From Hygrophila difformis (lineage: Eukaryota; Streptophyta; Magnoliopsida; Lamiales; Acanthaceae): 64,000 nt of DNA. The position numbers were made by a program, and so were the translations under genes. The DNA is taken from NCBI GenBank assembly GCA_030278955.1, contig JAOANR010000014.1, positions 37,213,453 through 37,277,452 of the forward strand. Reading direction: 5' to 3'. Under the pieces are notes generated by a model, which was given only the letters and a program-made list of their open reading frames with translations, was not told the DNA's origin and searched no databases. This document shows, piece by piece, positions 31,001 through 45,061 of this stretch (its first letter is position 1; the number at the start of each line of letters is the position of its first letter).

Positions 31001-32230
31001 AAGTGATATTGATCACCAAGACTTCAATAAGTTTATGTCAAATAAGCAACATATGTATACATATATTTCAACTTTCCATATAGAGTAATGATAAATCCAT
31101 TGTTAACGTAAAACTTAATTTAAACCCCCATTCTAAACATAAATCCTAAAATTTCGGCAAAAAACCGATGTCTTGCACACGTATTTATTCCAAGCCAACA
31201 GGCAGTTGAAAATTAGTTATAGCCGCCATACTAAAGCCAACTGATGACCGAGAAAAACAATAAATACAAAGAAAATACCACAGGTCATTACCATGCGATC
31301 ATGAGCAAAAAGGGATGCATCTAGGACTATTCGACAAGCCATAGTGCCATACAAGGGAATGAGTACACTCAACAATATCATTGGTCCATTAAACAACACA
31401 GTAATGTAGTAACTAAAACTCCCCGGTCATGTCAACATTCTCATTAAAGCTTTCGTTTGTTTTTTCTTCCACCCAATCAAACATCAGTGAGCCATTATGA
31501 ATGGCTTTACAACCTAGTTTTCCACAAACCACATCCACCATCTTGGGCTGCCCTATAGCAGGCCATGGTAGCAACCCACAGGGCTCAATTTTCGTTACGC
31601 ACTGACCCTAAATTCACAAATACAACTCTAATTTCCATATGCTTTAATACTTGTAAGGATAACACTATAGACATGGATAAAAATTAGTTCATCAGATTGA
31701 TCTTTCGGCACAAAAATTGCACTGTCCGGTCCAAAACTCCAAATTCCTATGTAATACTACTAATTCGTAAACCAACACCCCCAAATGCATCCCCTTCCCC
31801 CTAATCTAATAATGCAAAAAATTTCCTCATATCCACTCACTAAAACCAACCCAAAACAAAAAGCAGAAAACTTGAAAATCAAAGAGCTGCGAAATGCCCC
31901 ACCAGTACATAAAACATCATCAACAACAACAAAAACACAAAATTTAAGAATGTAAGAACACAGAAATGATAAAATAATATAATTGCGGTAGCTAAAAACA
32001 ACAAAGAGACAATTTGAACCAACCTCGGCGGCGGTGGTCCGGTGAGACCGTGCGGGGTGGAGTCGAGAAAAGGGGGAATGAAAAGAAAAAGATGGAAGGG
32101 AAAGGGAAAGTCGGTACAGTAGAGAAAAGGCTTAAATTCGAGGACGGAACTGAAAGCGAAACTACAAAGCTGTAATGGAATATGTGGTCTGGCGTCCGCC
32201 GTGGCATTGTGCAGTTATATTGTGACAATT
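28003..32230 (-). CDS. TRF-like (TRFL) single-Myb protein, 8 exons including a 5' UTR exon
   Basis: Exons on the minus strand: about 32230-32024 (5' UTR, donor GTTGG), 30856-30691 (Met at 30853), 30524-30487, 30265-30178, 30065-29314, 28950-28435, 28347-28291, 28203-28003. All phases close to a 604-residue protein. The N-terminal two thirds are polar and probably disordered, with a basic patch (KQKRSRKPTRRYIDE). The C-terminal part has one Myb repeat (HHRLWTIAEVRKLIDGVSKYGVGRWSRI) continued across the 28435/28347 junction by DKWRNLLKASG, the telobox-type third helix of TRF-like proteins. Relatives of this subgroup in Arabidopsis belong to the TRFL family. Many bind telomeric repeats weakly or not at all, so a telomere role is only inferred. 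A nuclear location is expected. Confidence 0.82.
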
Positions 32231-32235
32231 ATTTG

Positions 32236-32236
32236 C

Positions 32237-32281
<45 letters not shown>

Positions 32282-32282
32282 T
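32236..32282 (+). repeat. (AAT)n microsatellite
   Basis: About 15 uninterrupted ATA/AAT units just upstream of the TRFL 5' UTR exon, in the promoter region of that gene. Confidence 0.9.
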
Positions 32283-33302
32283 CTAGTCCTACTCCTCCTC
32301 CTTCTCATTAATTATTATTTTATGTTAGAGATTTCCTAGGAATGATGTCTTTACTAATCTTGAGTTAAGTCCACTCCATTCTTGAATCTTGACCAGTTGA
32401 CCCTTGTCTTCCATTTTCCATCACATATTTGTCCTTAGCTCTGTTGCCTTTTGGTGGTTAGGTTTGGTACTTTTGATGTACTCCATTTTTGAAAGAAACA
32501 CTTTGTTTCTTTCAAAATAATTTTAGATGGATCAAAATTGGTTCATAAATGAAGTGGTTTAGTAGATGTACATTCTTTTTCATTTAGTTTTAAGTTTTTA
32601 AGTGGGCCTTGTGTTACATAATGTCATTTAATTCAAAACTTGAACTAATTTTTCTTTTGGTGAGATTCAACTATTTCTAAAATAAAGAGATGCATACCAA
32701 ATTAAGAGGGTTTTTCACAATTTTCTCCATTGTTATTTTTTAGTTTGCGCCCCTCCAAATTTAGTTGTCCACATTTTCAAGATCACTTTTTTTATTTTTG
32801 CCCAAAGTAGAAAATAAAGCAAAATAGTGACTGATTATGAGTCTTGTCCAGCAAGGATGTGTCATTATGCGATGTAATTTTCCATTGATGTTCATTAATA
32901 ATTATGAAAAACAACAAATATATTAGGGTTGGGAGTTAATGCAAATCACAATAAAATGGATTGCTGAAAATGACAGGAAGATCCACACAACTCATAGAAA
33001 GCACAAGGAAAAGCACAGTAAATGTAAAAATATTAATCTAAAAAAAAAATTCTGAAAGATGTACGTACATTGATATTACATTATACATACATACATACAA
33101 GGGGCACCCACCAAAAAAGCTAAAAAAGTGGGCCAATGTTCAAACATGATAGCAAGTGAAAACTAACTAGTAAACAACCACGGTGGGTGGTGTGTTGTGG
33201 GTGTGTCTGTGCTGCTGCTTTTCTATGATCTATCTAATTCTTATGTCCAAAAATTAAAAACCCAGTAGCAAAAAGGAACAGCCATACCCAATAAGAAGCA
33301 TA
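32283..33302. other. Intergenic, TRFL promoter side and ABCG 3' flank
   Basis: AT-rich, with no coding signal and a short CATA microsatellite near 33083-33100. The last few hundred bases are likely 3' UTR of the ABCG gene, which ends at 33303 on the minus strand. Confidence 0.6.
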
Positions 33303-36300
33303 TCACTTCTTTCCAAATAGAATCAAACACAGGTAAGCTAGAATTCTGGATAGTATCCCACAGAGTATGAGTGAGCCTAGACAGTATAACCAGTTATGAA
33401 CATTGTACCCAAAATCATTCAGCTCTGCACATCGAGTTATCAGCCAAACTCCTTTGAATCTGATGAGAAAAGGAATAACAAGACAGGATGATTTTTAGTT
33501 GTCAAGCTGGAATTAGGGTGATGCATTCTGTAGTTTTCTGTTTTTAGAACTGACCTTAGAGCATTTGCTATGAGGAATGCTTCCAAAGCCCAGGTGGGAA
33601 AGCAGTAGACGCTTATGGCTCGTATGACTTTGTCGTCTTTGCTTTGATTTGTCACGAGAGTCATTACAACGGGGAGGAGCACGCACCACTGTGGAAGATC
33701 ACGGAGGGAGAGGCGTTGGCATTTGCAAAGAGATGGGTGAATTATATGGATTTTGGGCGGGAGAAGTTACCAGTTGGGCTTGTGAAGGTTGGAGGAAGAT
33801 GGCGAGCACGTAGGCTATCCCAGTTACACAGTACACTAGGCAGAGAAGGACCACATAGTTCTCTAGGAAGGTCGATCGTGGGATGTTGAAAGAGTAGAAC
33901 ATGGAAAGGAAGACCACGGGCTTGATGAGCACGTTGAAGAGGTCGACTGTGTCCTTGGAGAGAAAATAGGCCAGGCTGCTGACACCACTCTCGCGCTCTC
34001 TCTGGTAGTGTAGCTTGTCCAGTGAGAATGATCTCAAAGCAGAAATTTTGCACAGGAGTGCTGCCCAAGGAAAAAAAAAAAAAATCCCAACGAATAAACG
34101 AAACAATTTAATGTTCTAGCAACAAAATTTTCGAACATATGTTTGATCTCTCTAAGCAAGTAGGAGTATATAATAAGGCTGTATCCTTGTAAGGAATAAA
34201 GATATTGAATCTCATCTTTATGAAATGGAGCAACCAAAAGCTACTTACAGACTGCAATCACGGTGTACATGTAACCATAATAGCCAAATGTATCGCCCTT
34301 TGTTTTTGAAAGAGTTCCCAAGCATGCTCCAGCAAGTAAAAGGATCATATAATCGGCTGCTTGTAGCTTAGCTTCTCGTAGCCGTTGCTTGCAGCTCCTA
34401 AAAGAGAGTTGCAACAAATCAACCAAGTCAAATCCAAGAAAGCATAATATATTTTATCAGGACAACGGATTATGCGAAATTCCTAAACAACCTTCCAAGG
34501 AAATATCTGTACTGCTGAGCCCAACCAGGTATTTCACGCCCAGATAAATCGTGAGGTTTAAAATACAGGAGCTGTGCAAGGTCACTATCCTTCTGGTCGT
34601 GGTCGTGGTCGTGCTCATGCTCGTCCTGCTCGTTATCACTGTCAGAAAGAGAAGGTCCCGCAGCTGGTTGAGTACTTGTACTAACGCCTTTTGCGACAGC
34701 AGCAATTTCCTCACAGTAATGGAGCATATCTGGAGGAACAGGGTAGCCATGGTGAAGCATCCATCGGACAGGTAGTTGTTCAGCGGTCACACCATTAGTT
34801 GGTTTATATATACCCTCGAGTATATCAATGAAATGATCAGGAGGATTTACACGATCTGGAACTGTAATTCCGAAGGATTGAAAGTATTCTTCTACTTTCC
34901 TCACTTGTCCATGGTATACAGTAAGACCACCTTTGGCTAAAAGTATCAAGTCATCGAACATCTTGTACAAAGCATAGCTGCAACAGGATAAAACACAAAC
35001 TTTTTATACGTGACAGGGAAGCATGATATTGTAAGTTTTCTATGTCCGTTTTAAGATTATACCTTGGTTGGTGAACAACCATGCATACGCTTACACCTTC
35101 AAGAGCTTCACGTCTAAGAGCTTTAATGAGTAAGTTGGATGATGAACTGTCTAAGCCAGAAGTTGGTTCATCCAAGATTAATAGTGACGGTTCCATGACC
35201 ATTTCCAATCCTACATTTACTCGTTTTCTCTGCCCTCCAGAGATACCTCGCCTCTCTACTGTACCGACAAGAGAATCTCTCACTGCCTGTAGTCCAAGGG
35301 CATCAATAACTCTCTCAACAACGAGCACCTTATCAGCCTTTGGCAAGTCTTTAGACAGCCTACATAATGTCAAACCCAAAACTCAGTACGATTCCAGAAA
35401 ACTGCTGGCAAGTTGTCATATTGTTATACAGTAAGCTCATTGGCCACACCAATAAATATGCCAAAAAAATAAATAAATAAAATAAAAATTACTAACTAAT
35501 ATACCTGCATCGAGCACTGAATCGAAGGTTCTCTTCCACTGTCAAGTTTCCATGCACAATATCATCTTGGGGTACAAAACCTACAATTTTTTGGTAACAT
35601 TGAATGGAATCAGGCCTTCCATTTATAAGAATTGAACCTGATATGACACAGCCCCTTATCTTTCCTGCCACTGCAGAAAGAAATGTTGTTTTCCCTGCGC
35701 CTGATGGACCCATGACAGCAGATATTCGACCAGGCAGAATTTTCCCAGTCACACGCCTCATCAAATGTTTGTTTTTGTGTCTGAGAGTTATGGTAAGATC
35801 ATTAAATGCAACCTCAATTGTTGGCCTAGTCTTCTTGTCCGTGTCAGTAGCCATTGAAATTATTCCTGAGAAGGTCAAGTCCTGTTTCTGTTCCAGCGCT
35901 TTCTCTTTCTCAAGCTGACCATAGGCATACTTAAAAATTTGACTTTTAGTGTGCAACTGTTTAGCCCCCATTGGCTTCTTAAGATTTTTATCTCCAATTG
36001 ACATGTCAAAACCCCTGTGACCATCTGGATTCTGTTCTAGTGATTGCATCATCTTAGTGAGGTCGCCTCCATCCTTCTTCGGTTTTGGAGGACCAGCTGC
36101 TGGTGCACTTGGGATGTTTGCAGTCTTTGGTGGAAGCGGTGCATCACTTTTATTTGAAAGGATTCGCTTTTTTGCAGCATCTTTTGCCATTCTCCACCTT
36201 TGTCTGGCCTGTGCAGTTTCTCGGGCACTTCTTGCAGCTCTTTCTCGGGACTTGGCCAACCTTTCATAACGGGTTGTCAGGACTTGATCAGAGCAATTAT

Positions 36301-39300
36301 AAAATACTATCAATACCAAGCTCAATGCACCCTGCATATACAAGATAAATGAAAACATGGCCAAAAAAACCGAGGTCAGAATATAGATTCTCATTTTCTC
36401 AATCTATATAATATCTGAAAGGAAGTGCAAAAATAATAGAGTTAATGTCAGTCTAAAACATCATTAAGCAAGGCACAGTGCTAAATCAATTAAACCTACA
36501 ATGATCATAAATCCATATCCGTGCAGGTTCTGCGTATCTGAATTAGGATTGCAGGTACTCAACTTGAAGCAAGCTGCAAGCGTATAGCACGTATTAGAAT
36601 AAAGGTGAACCAACATTTTCCAAAAAGCCGAATATACAACACTCAAAAGACCAGTAGGGGTGTTTGGACGCATATGTGCATTGCTTTGGTTTTCACATTT
36701 CCCCATAAAAGATACATTTCAGTAATTTGCCAATAGGGTGCTAAGGAAACTCAGAAGACCAAATATTGCCAGTCACATATGACCCTGACCCATATTTGCA
36801 AATTGAGATGCAAAAACATTACTAACTATGGATCAATAATTCAAGCAACTTTAGGAGCTGTATGAAGTAAGAATATAAGTAAACTATAGCGATCTTTCAG
36901 AAGTGTACTCTATCATCACAAAATGTCCTTCCTTGGAAAAAAAGGAAATGCATTGAATTAATTTGGCATGTAGAGAAGCAGTGTTCTATGAACTTCACAT
37001 CTGTGTTATATGAAAACCTCATTGTGAATCTCTTGAAGACAAGACAGTTTATGACCAAAAGATCACCTTTATTAATCACTTAACATCTAATAGAGGTGTT
37101 ACTATTTGAAAAAATTATAGAGTTTTAACGCTCTGATGCCAATTTTGCAAATGGGGCAAAACAACAGTTAAATGGATGAATACATGTAATTTATTCACAA
37201 TCGACTGTATGGTAACAAGTTATACCTCTTTGTTCAGTAGAGCCCTGCAGGCAGTAATGTCTGGATTTCAAAAATAGTGAAGATTAGTGGAGTACTCACA
37301 AGTAAATGCATAATGAATAATTGCTGGCTATTCAGGTGCCCAGTGTGCAAGGGTTTAGAGCTAGAAGCCTTCTGACAAAGTACATACCCTTTCGTGCAAT
37401 GAACCTTTTGTGTTGTTGTTGGACAATAAGATCCCGCTGAACAAAATATCTCATCACTACTACTTACACCAGCCCATTTATCTGCAGCACCGCAAGTGTG
37501 ATCTGTTTTCCCAGGTGGTAATTGATATGTGTAACTGTAATTTGTTTTAGAAATGTATCAGCCAATTGTATAGTAGCATCTGTACAACACAAAAAAAAAA
37601 TGTTCCAGATTCGAAATAAACTTACGGCTCACATATCCCAGTTGTTGCATTGAGTGTTGCACGCGGACAGTAAGAGCCTAATGGACATGCTACAATAACA
37701 CAACAGAAACATTAGTAATTTGCCACATCTTTAATGGACAGAAGAAAGCTGGTCTCACATCCAGTAGCCATACATGTTTGCAAATTTAGCAGGATCGAAG
37801 AAACCTTTTCACATAGTAATCACGAATTCAGGTCACAGTCAGATTAGAGACCATATAGAGCCGTATAAGGCTTCTCATTATATATAAATCATGCATGTTA
37901 CTGGTATGTATTTGCCAGCATATTGAGACAGCTTCCAACAATGAATTCGACTTGATTAACTTTCAAATCAAGATATTGAGCCCCAAAAATAAATATGTCC
38001 ACAGGAATATCTGAACTAAACCGCTACATAAATGGATCATCTAAGCACCACAAACGTGGCTTCCAATTCCAAACACTTCTAATCAAATGGGATGTAAAAG
38101 CACTAGGAATCTGTTCGGGCAAAGCACACAATGCACGGTATTAAAAGCAATTAATTGTTTCATAGTTGAAAATGTTGGCATCTGGGCTGTTGAAGCTGCA
38201 GGCCTAACAGCAATTCTACTTACGAATTACAGAGAATGGCATAAGCCAAAATGAATTTTGCTCAGTTAACTTTCTGAACAGGAAATAAATTTTGTTTGTC
38301 AAATGGGCACAAATACAAGAATCTGTTGTCACCATCATAACAAAATAACGGAAAGCAGCTACTCCAAGATTGATCTATACAGCTTAAAGATGTTTATTAC
38401 ATTATGGAATCCATTCAACTGTGATTTTTATGTAAAAGTAAAGGAGTCGGGCCAATTCCTATTCTAAAAAACAAATAACACTTACGAATCATGCAGGTGA
38501 GACCTTGGGGGCAGAAAAAGCCAGCACAGCAAGGTTTACACTCAACTACTCTATGTGGAAACTCATTTGCATTCTTCAGATCAACCTGTTCGGTTGGAGG
38601 AACAGAACAAGACCAACCAGGCTCACATCCAGGAGCCCATGTGGATAAATTACAATTTATGTTGGGCTTTAAGTGATGAGCATCATCCGTCTTTTTGTCC
38701 ATAAAACTGGTAAAATAAAACTTCATTTCTGCTGCTGTACAAATCCTTTTTGTTACATCTGCCGAATTGAACAAAATAGTGACAGAGTTTATCATGCGCA
38801 CACCAAGTAGTGAGGAAAAATATTTTTCTACTATTCAAATTTTAGCTAAATAAAGGGATATGCATTACAGGAAAGTTATATAGCTCTAATAACCAGGCAA
38901 AGTATGACATACTTTGTTGATTCACATATGAAAGATATCTTAAAACCAGTACCTTTCATCTCTTTAACACATTCACTGAGAAAATCCAAATTGTTGGAGA
39001 ATTTGAATGCCCCATTCGTATCAGCATCCCTGAGAAATGAACAAGTCTTGAGGAAACTTAGTTAAAAAACACAAAGGCTTTGCAGCCAAAGTTTTTAAAT
39101 TGTAATCAATGCAGACGAGGGCCACGAGGCCATCAAAACTTACACATCCTGAGTGCAATAACCCAAACTCGCGGTAATCTCTTTGTTGAAAACCTTGGTG
39201 AGATTCAAAATTTGATTATAGATGAGAGACGTAACAAGTGGCAGCACTTTAGGGTTACCGGTCTCGGAATATTCTTGTTCATCCACAGAAAAAACTGGCC

Positions 39301-39397
39301 GCGATGAATGCAAAACCAGAACCAAAATTAACAATGCCAATAATCCAATTTGAGAAAAATTGGCTCTAATCTTGCTCATCTCAATCACACAAATCAT
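33303..39397 (-). CDS. ABCG half-transporter of the ABCG24/28 type, 14 exons, intact
   Basis: Exons on the minus strand: 39379-39144 (an alternative Met lies at 39397), 39029-38953, 38758-38486, 37689-37626, 37534-37388, 37260-37226, 36573-36500, 36331-35505, 35359-35063, 34977-34492, 34397-34249, 34060-33771, 33688-33555, 33459-33303. Every phase matches and gives 1,081 residues, close to the roughly 1,100 of Arabidopsis ABCG24/28. There is a signal peptide ([11 protein letters not shown]), a Cys-rich extracellular domain ([25 protein letters not shown]), and a first membrane segment with a basic [12 protein letters not shown] stretch. The nucleotide-binding domain has Walker A GPSGAGKT at about 510, signature [10 protein letters not shown], Walker B LLILDEP and H-loop VVHQP. 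The ABC2 membrane domain follows and ends LFGKK. The family works at the plasma membrane or in vesicles. ABCG28 is needed for pollen tube growth. The substrate here is unknown. Confidence 0.93.
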
Positions 39398-41780
39398 TAT
39401 AAAACGGACACATAAGGAGAATCATCCAAGAATCACAAAAGATCCCACATCTTTATTGTTTGAACGCAGATAGCTCGTTCTCGTTCAAACTTGCTCAAAA
39501 ATTCAACTTTTCGACCGCCCGTCCGAATAATCGATGGATTATCAAAGGGCAAGTATTTCTTGATAAAATTTTGCACGAAACCAACAATTGATGGAACGCT
39601 GGAACCTGATACCACCGCCTGAAGGGGGCTCAAAAGCCAAACAAGAAAAACATCTTTTCTTTGTCTTCCAAAAGGGAATATGTGAAAATTGACGTGCAGG
39701 ACATGGGAGACGGAGCTCCATTGTTTTAGGAGGGGGAATTGGCGGGGAGAGATTGTTGGTTCTATTTTCGGAATCCAATTTAGGGTTCTAATTATCTATT
39801 CTATACTTCTTCAAGTACTGGCCACTGGGTGGATGGTCTCGGTGACTCTTGACAGATCCTGGACTGCAGAACCGACCCAATCCACACCGTTCATCTCGCT
39901 GAACCTAAAGACCTTAGCTGCAAGTCTTCCACTTTTCCCAGACACTGGTGGGTGGGACTCCGTCGTTCAGTCGTTTGGATAATCTTTCGGAATTCAATTG
40001 TTTGTCATACTCATAACAGGGATTAGTAGTTCATAGTTGTTTCCCATAAATGCATCCCATAAATTTTCGAAACTTACCCCTTCATTGGTATTCAAGAATT
40101 TCAATGCCCACCCACTGGTGTGCTCATTCATTTTGAGAAAAGTAAACTCTAAAAGGTTGGTGAAATTCAAGCACGCCCAATTGAGTCATTGCCATTTGCC
40201 ACCAAGAGAACTTAGAGTTAAACCTTAAATACTGTTCAAGAACTGATTTTCCCATAAATGGCACCATTAGTTGGTGAACAGAGGAAACACAAACTTCATA
40301 TAATAGTGGGATAATGTAAATTAATACTCTTTAGAATTAACATAGATCTTCAGAAAAATTCTTCCACACATTTCAAGCATTATATGTTTGACCAGGCTGT
40401 TGCCCATATATTCCCCTTGCCAAGGACTTTGTCTTCCGGTAATTCTGCTTTCACATTTTCTCTCTGCGTTTGTCCTCTCTTGTTTTGGCCGCCTTCACAC
40501 CTAGAATCAGGTTTTATTCTGTCTTTACATCGAATTTTTCATAGTTTATTACAGTAGAAGAAACAAGATTACATCTATACGCGTGTGAGCCCATCGCGGT
40601 ATCTTCTTTTGCGTATACCATAGGATATTGCCGGGTAAGACTACTTTTCATAATTTCATTCTTGTAGTCGTGGACATTGTTTTTTGCCTTTTTGTTTTCT
40701 TCTACCAAGTAAGACTTTAATGAGGCACTGTAGCGTCTGTGGACGACTTCCCTATCCAACTTCCAAGTCATTTCTGCTTCTGTTCATATAATTTGCTATC
40801 CCTCGAAATCATCCTTCAGCAGATTCGAGATTAAACTTTTGTGGGTGATTCCCCGAGTCAGAAACCAATTCAGTTTCGGCCTCCATAGGTTGGGGAGAAA
40901 AGGTAAAATCTTTTGCCAAAAGATCTAATCTTGTGTTGAATAATTCAAATTTGTAATATGAATGTTTATATATTCATTTTAATTGGCAAGGCTAACGGGA
41001 TTTGGGTTTCCTCTTGCGAAACAAGGAAGCTCAAAAATCCCCAATTTGGGGGCAATATTGAGAAGCCCTAGACTTCCATCTGTGTGTATTTATGGGTATT
41101 TCTTCCTTATTTTCTCTGAGGTTGTTAAAACTGTTCAAATAGATTGCTTAGAAGGTTATGAATCGGTTGCAAGCAGAACAATTGACAAATAGATTGGGTT
41201 TCAGATTTGTTGCTTCTTGCAGAGCACGTTTGTTAGTTTTGTATGCATATTTCTGAAGTCAATTAGATTTAGTATCATAGTTTGATGAATTGATGATTCT
41301 AATCTAGAGAGAGCATTAGAATAGTTGTATTAAGAATATACTAGGAGGAAAAGCATTCAAAGTGTTGAGTTTCTCAAATTATTGATATTGCACTTTCACC
41401 TTCTTCAAAATCTTGGACGATTGGCTCTTATGATGATTATTACTGAGCTGGACCATTGATCTGTTTGATGTTCTATATTTTCGTAGTTTAGTTAGAGCGC
41501 GAATGGCAATCAATCAGGACTTATGTGGGTTTCAGTATATTATACGTTCAACTTTTTGTGGTCGCTAACCTTGGCGATCCTGTGATCATGATTACCCTTT
41601 TTCAGTTTGTCGAGCTGTACATTTAACTAAGGAATGCCTATGTCCTAATCATTTTGATATGGAGAGTTCCCACTGCTTCAAAATTTCTTGTTTATTTTGG
41701 TCTTTCTTTCTTGCTTCTTTTTTTTTTTTTTTTTTTTTTTCTCTCACATAGTGGGTAGTATTGTGGACCATTTTCTGGCA
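39398..41780. other. Divergent promoter region between ABCG (minus) and the kinase gene (plus)
   Basis: It contains the ABCG 5' flank, then AT-rich DNA, and the kinase 5' UTR, which probably includes an intron (a T24-like pyrimidine run at 41719-41741 precedes the start codon by about 40 bases). Short reading frames here (for example 40771-40514 minus) have no recognisable domain and are not supported as genes. Confidence 0.55.
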
Positions 41781-43513
41781 ATGAAGTGCTTCCCATTCCA
41801 CATTGGGGAGAGGAAGGAAGAACCCAAGACTCCAATGCCAGTTTCAGTGCAGTCCTCATTTACTGATGCTGAATTAACGAAGCCTGGATCTGAATTGAAC
41901 TCTCAGAACATTTCAGATACAAGCAATGAATCCAGAGGTCGTGGCCAATTCCCGAATATGTTGGACAGACCAAGTAATCTCAGGGTTTTCACATTTTCAG
42001 AGCTGAAACAAGCGACGAAAAATTTCAGTCGCACTGCCAAGCTTGGCGAAGGAGGATTTGGATGTGTTTTTAAGGGAGTTATCAGGTGTACTGAGGATCC
42101 AACTAAGAAAATTGATGTAGCTGTTAAACAACTCGGGAGAAGAGGCCTGCAGGTAAATTCTACTGTAAATACTGTTCTTTTCGCGTTCCCTTTCTTGACT
42201 TTTGTTGGGAAGAAGAATTTGTTCTATTGGGATTTGATGGTGAGGTTTATTGTACTGGGTGACTGGCGACTGTTTAAGCTATCTGAATTGTTTCAAAACA
42301 TGGGGCAGATAGAGTTTTTCTTCGTCAATGGTTACTCAAATTCATGTCCAAAGGCCAATTAATAGCTCCAGCTTTACATGACAGGGTCACAAAGAATGGG
42401 TGACAGAAGTTAATGTTCTTGGTATAGTTGACCATCCAAATCTTGTGAAATTAATTGGTTACTGTGCTGAAGATGATGAAAGGGGAATCCAACGGCTTCT
42501 GGTATATGAATACATGACTAATGGAAGCGTCGAGGATCATTTATCAATTAGGTCAGTCACACCCCTTTCCTGGGCTGCGAGGCTACAGGTTGCCCTGGAT
42601 GCTGCCCGTGGACTAACGTATCTGCACGAGGAAATGGATTTTCAGGTTCTTTGTTGCTATTAAGTTGGTTGTTTCTTCTTCAATTTAGTGTTGCTCCCTT
42701 ATCTTGCATCTGGCTAACAATTGTTATTTGATTTCAGATCATCTTTAGAGATTTCAAAGCTTCCAATATTCTTCTAGATGAAGAGTGGAATTCTAAATTA
42801 TCAGACTTTGGTTTGGCTCGATTGGGACCTCCAGACGGACTCACACATGTCTCAACTGCGGTACGCTCAATCAGTCCTCTCAAAAATGATTGTTGTTTAG
42901 TTTAAAAATGCCACCAAATTTGTTAGTTTATAAACTTATGAAATTTGAAGATTCACATATCACATGGTTAATGTTTTGAGAGATATGTACATGTTATCAG
43001 GTTGTAGGAACCATGGGATATGCAGCGCCAGAATACATTCAAACAGGTCGACTGACACTAAAGAGCGATGTTTGGAGCTACGGGGTGTTCCTTTACGAAC
43101 TCATCACTGGAAGACGCCCATTGGATCGAAACCGCCCTAGGAGCGAGCAGAAGCTATTAGAATGGGTAAAACCATACCTATCAGATGCCAAGAAGTTCAA
43201 GCAAATATTGGATCCAAGGCTTGAAGGAAGACAAACCCTTAAATCAGCTCACAAGCTCTCACTTGTGGCAAATCGCTGCTTGGCGAGGCTTCCAAAAACA
43301 CGGCCAAAGATGAGCGAAGTTCAAGAAATGGTCAAACAAGTTGTGGAGGCATCAACAGGTGCAGGTGACCCTCAAGCACCATTGAAGAGCAAAGAGCAAC
43401 ACGAAGCTTCTGGCGAACATGAATCTAAAGGTAAAAGGAGGATCATTGATATGAAAATTGGGGATGGCTGGCTGGTTCGCGTCTGGACCTCCAAGCTTGT
43501 GAAGACTTGCTAA
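41781..43513 (+). CDS. Receptor-like cytoplasmic kinase, RLCK-VII (PCRK1/2-like)
   Basis: Four exons, 41781-42152, 42385-42645, 42738-42860 and 43001-43513, all in phase 0, make 422 residues. The start MKCFPF is typical of PCRK proteins and has a Cys that could be acylated but no Gly2 for myristoylation. Kinase features: GEGGFG at 89-94, VAVK with Lys116, FRDFKASN with catalytic Asp216, DFG at 234-236, activation loop [18 protein letters not shown], and [21 protein letters not shown]. All key residues are present, so an active kinase is expected. PCRK1/2 in Arabidopsis act downstream of pattern-recognition receptors in immunity. That role is inferred from family only. The C-terminal tail is basic and Ser-rich. 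Confidence 0.92.
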
Positions 43514-45061
43514 TCTAAAACGATAGATGGATTCCATTTCTTAGCTTAATATGGTAAAATGCTGAAGCTTATAGAACTCCTGCTAACAGAACCGGCTGCT
43601 TTAATATTCTTTGGTCATTTTGGTCACTAGTGTAGATTTCTGCAACACTCTCCAGGCTCATCCAAAACAAAACGAAGAACGTCTCCAAGCATGGACGCGA
43701 TACTCAATCGCCTCCCTGAAAACCACCATAAAAGCTGTATGTAGTGCCCTCCTCCAGTAGGTTTGGCTTTGTTTATACTGCCCTTGTTGTACTTATACTA
43801 TGCGAGAGAGTTGCTATATAGAATTATTCACGTGCACGTCTCGGGTGTGTCAGTTCTGAACTTCTTCGATGTTCTGTTCTAAGTATTTATACCTTTGGTA
43901 GATTTATCACAATAATTGTGTGATATTTCTGAGGATCGACTTCCAAGTAACTAGAGATCCTTGTCCAAGTTTTCTTGTGGCTTCAGCCTGGATTGCTATA
44001 CCATACATATCAAACAATAAACAACACCCCTCCTGTTGTGGTTTGTAAAAGAATGTTCTGTTTTGCTCTATACATTGGCATTCTTGTGTTTTATATTTGC
44101 AGTCCTCTGTCTGTGTTGGTTTAGCATTCACAGTACCGTACCAAGTACCAATTACAAAACCCAGATTCTTACAAGCCCGAGTCTTGACTATGGCCCACCA
44201 CAAGTGATGGATGGTAAACGCAGATTTTTTACCAAAGGAATGAATCATTCCCTCCCATCATCAATTCATCATATCATTGGAAATCGTTTGGGCTTGTAAG
44301 TGCTGTCACATTTAAAAGTAATAGATATGTATATATGGAATGATGTGTAAGTATAAAAAAGTGATGGATGGTGTTATGAATTAAAAACTAATAAAAAAAT
44401 AAACTACCATCTATACATCACTTTATAAGGCTTATACATCACTTTACAAAAAACTACACATCATTTTCAGTGCTGCCTGCACCTGCTGGTAATTGTTATT
44501 ACATTACAAAAAACGGATTGCATATCATTTACTCAGTCAAACCAATTGGATAATGGATGATGGATGGAAATGTTGATCATATCTCACTTGAGTGGCTGAG
44601 CCCCACCCCACAAATTTCTTGAAATGGAACATCAATGATTGTATGTTTCCATGACCAGGTCTTCCAATCTGGCCAATTCAAGTAAATGTCTTTGATTGGA
44701 GCACTCAGGACTCAAGATTCAAGGTAAAAGAGACCCTGATAAAGGAGAAAGACTTCAACTTTTTCACTGCATTGGTGTTCATTGTTCAAGTTGTGAGATT
44801 TGCTTCAAGTTATACGCTTACACATGAAAACTGGAAGACAGGGAAAGTTTATGCAATAGTACTAGATATTATGATAATATACATTACATATTTGATATTT
44901 TCCATTCTTGCATTCTTAATAATTAAAGAGAGATTAGAAGACATGAACAAGAAACTCCCAAAAGGCCCCACAGCAGTTTCCGCTTTCCACCGTTTCCTTC
45001 AAACCCTAATAATTATTTCAGCAATTGATAAATTAATTGCTATTTATCACCTAACACACTC
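43514..45061. other. Intergenic, kinase 3' flank and TCP 3' flank
   Basis: AT-rich. Near 44370-44470 there are several ACATCACTTTA-type phrases in direct and inverted order, which may mark a decayed small transposon. No gene is supported. Confidence 0.5.

Noticed and set aside
33699..33770. C-terminal truncation of the ABCG transporter (stop after LQPSQAQL)
   Set aside because: A normal intron (33770-33689) restores the expected [11 protein letters not shown] continuation, so the gene is intact.
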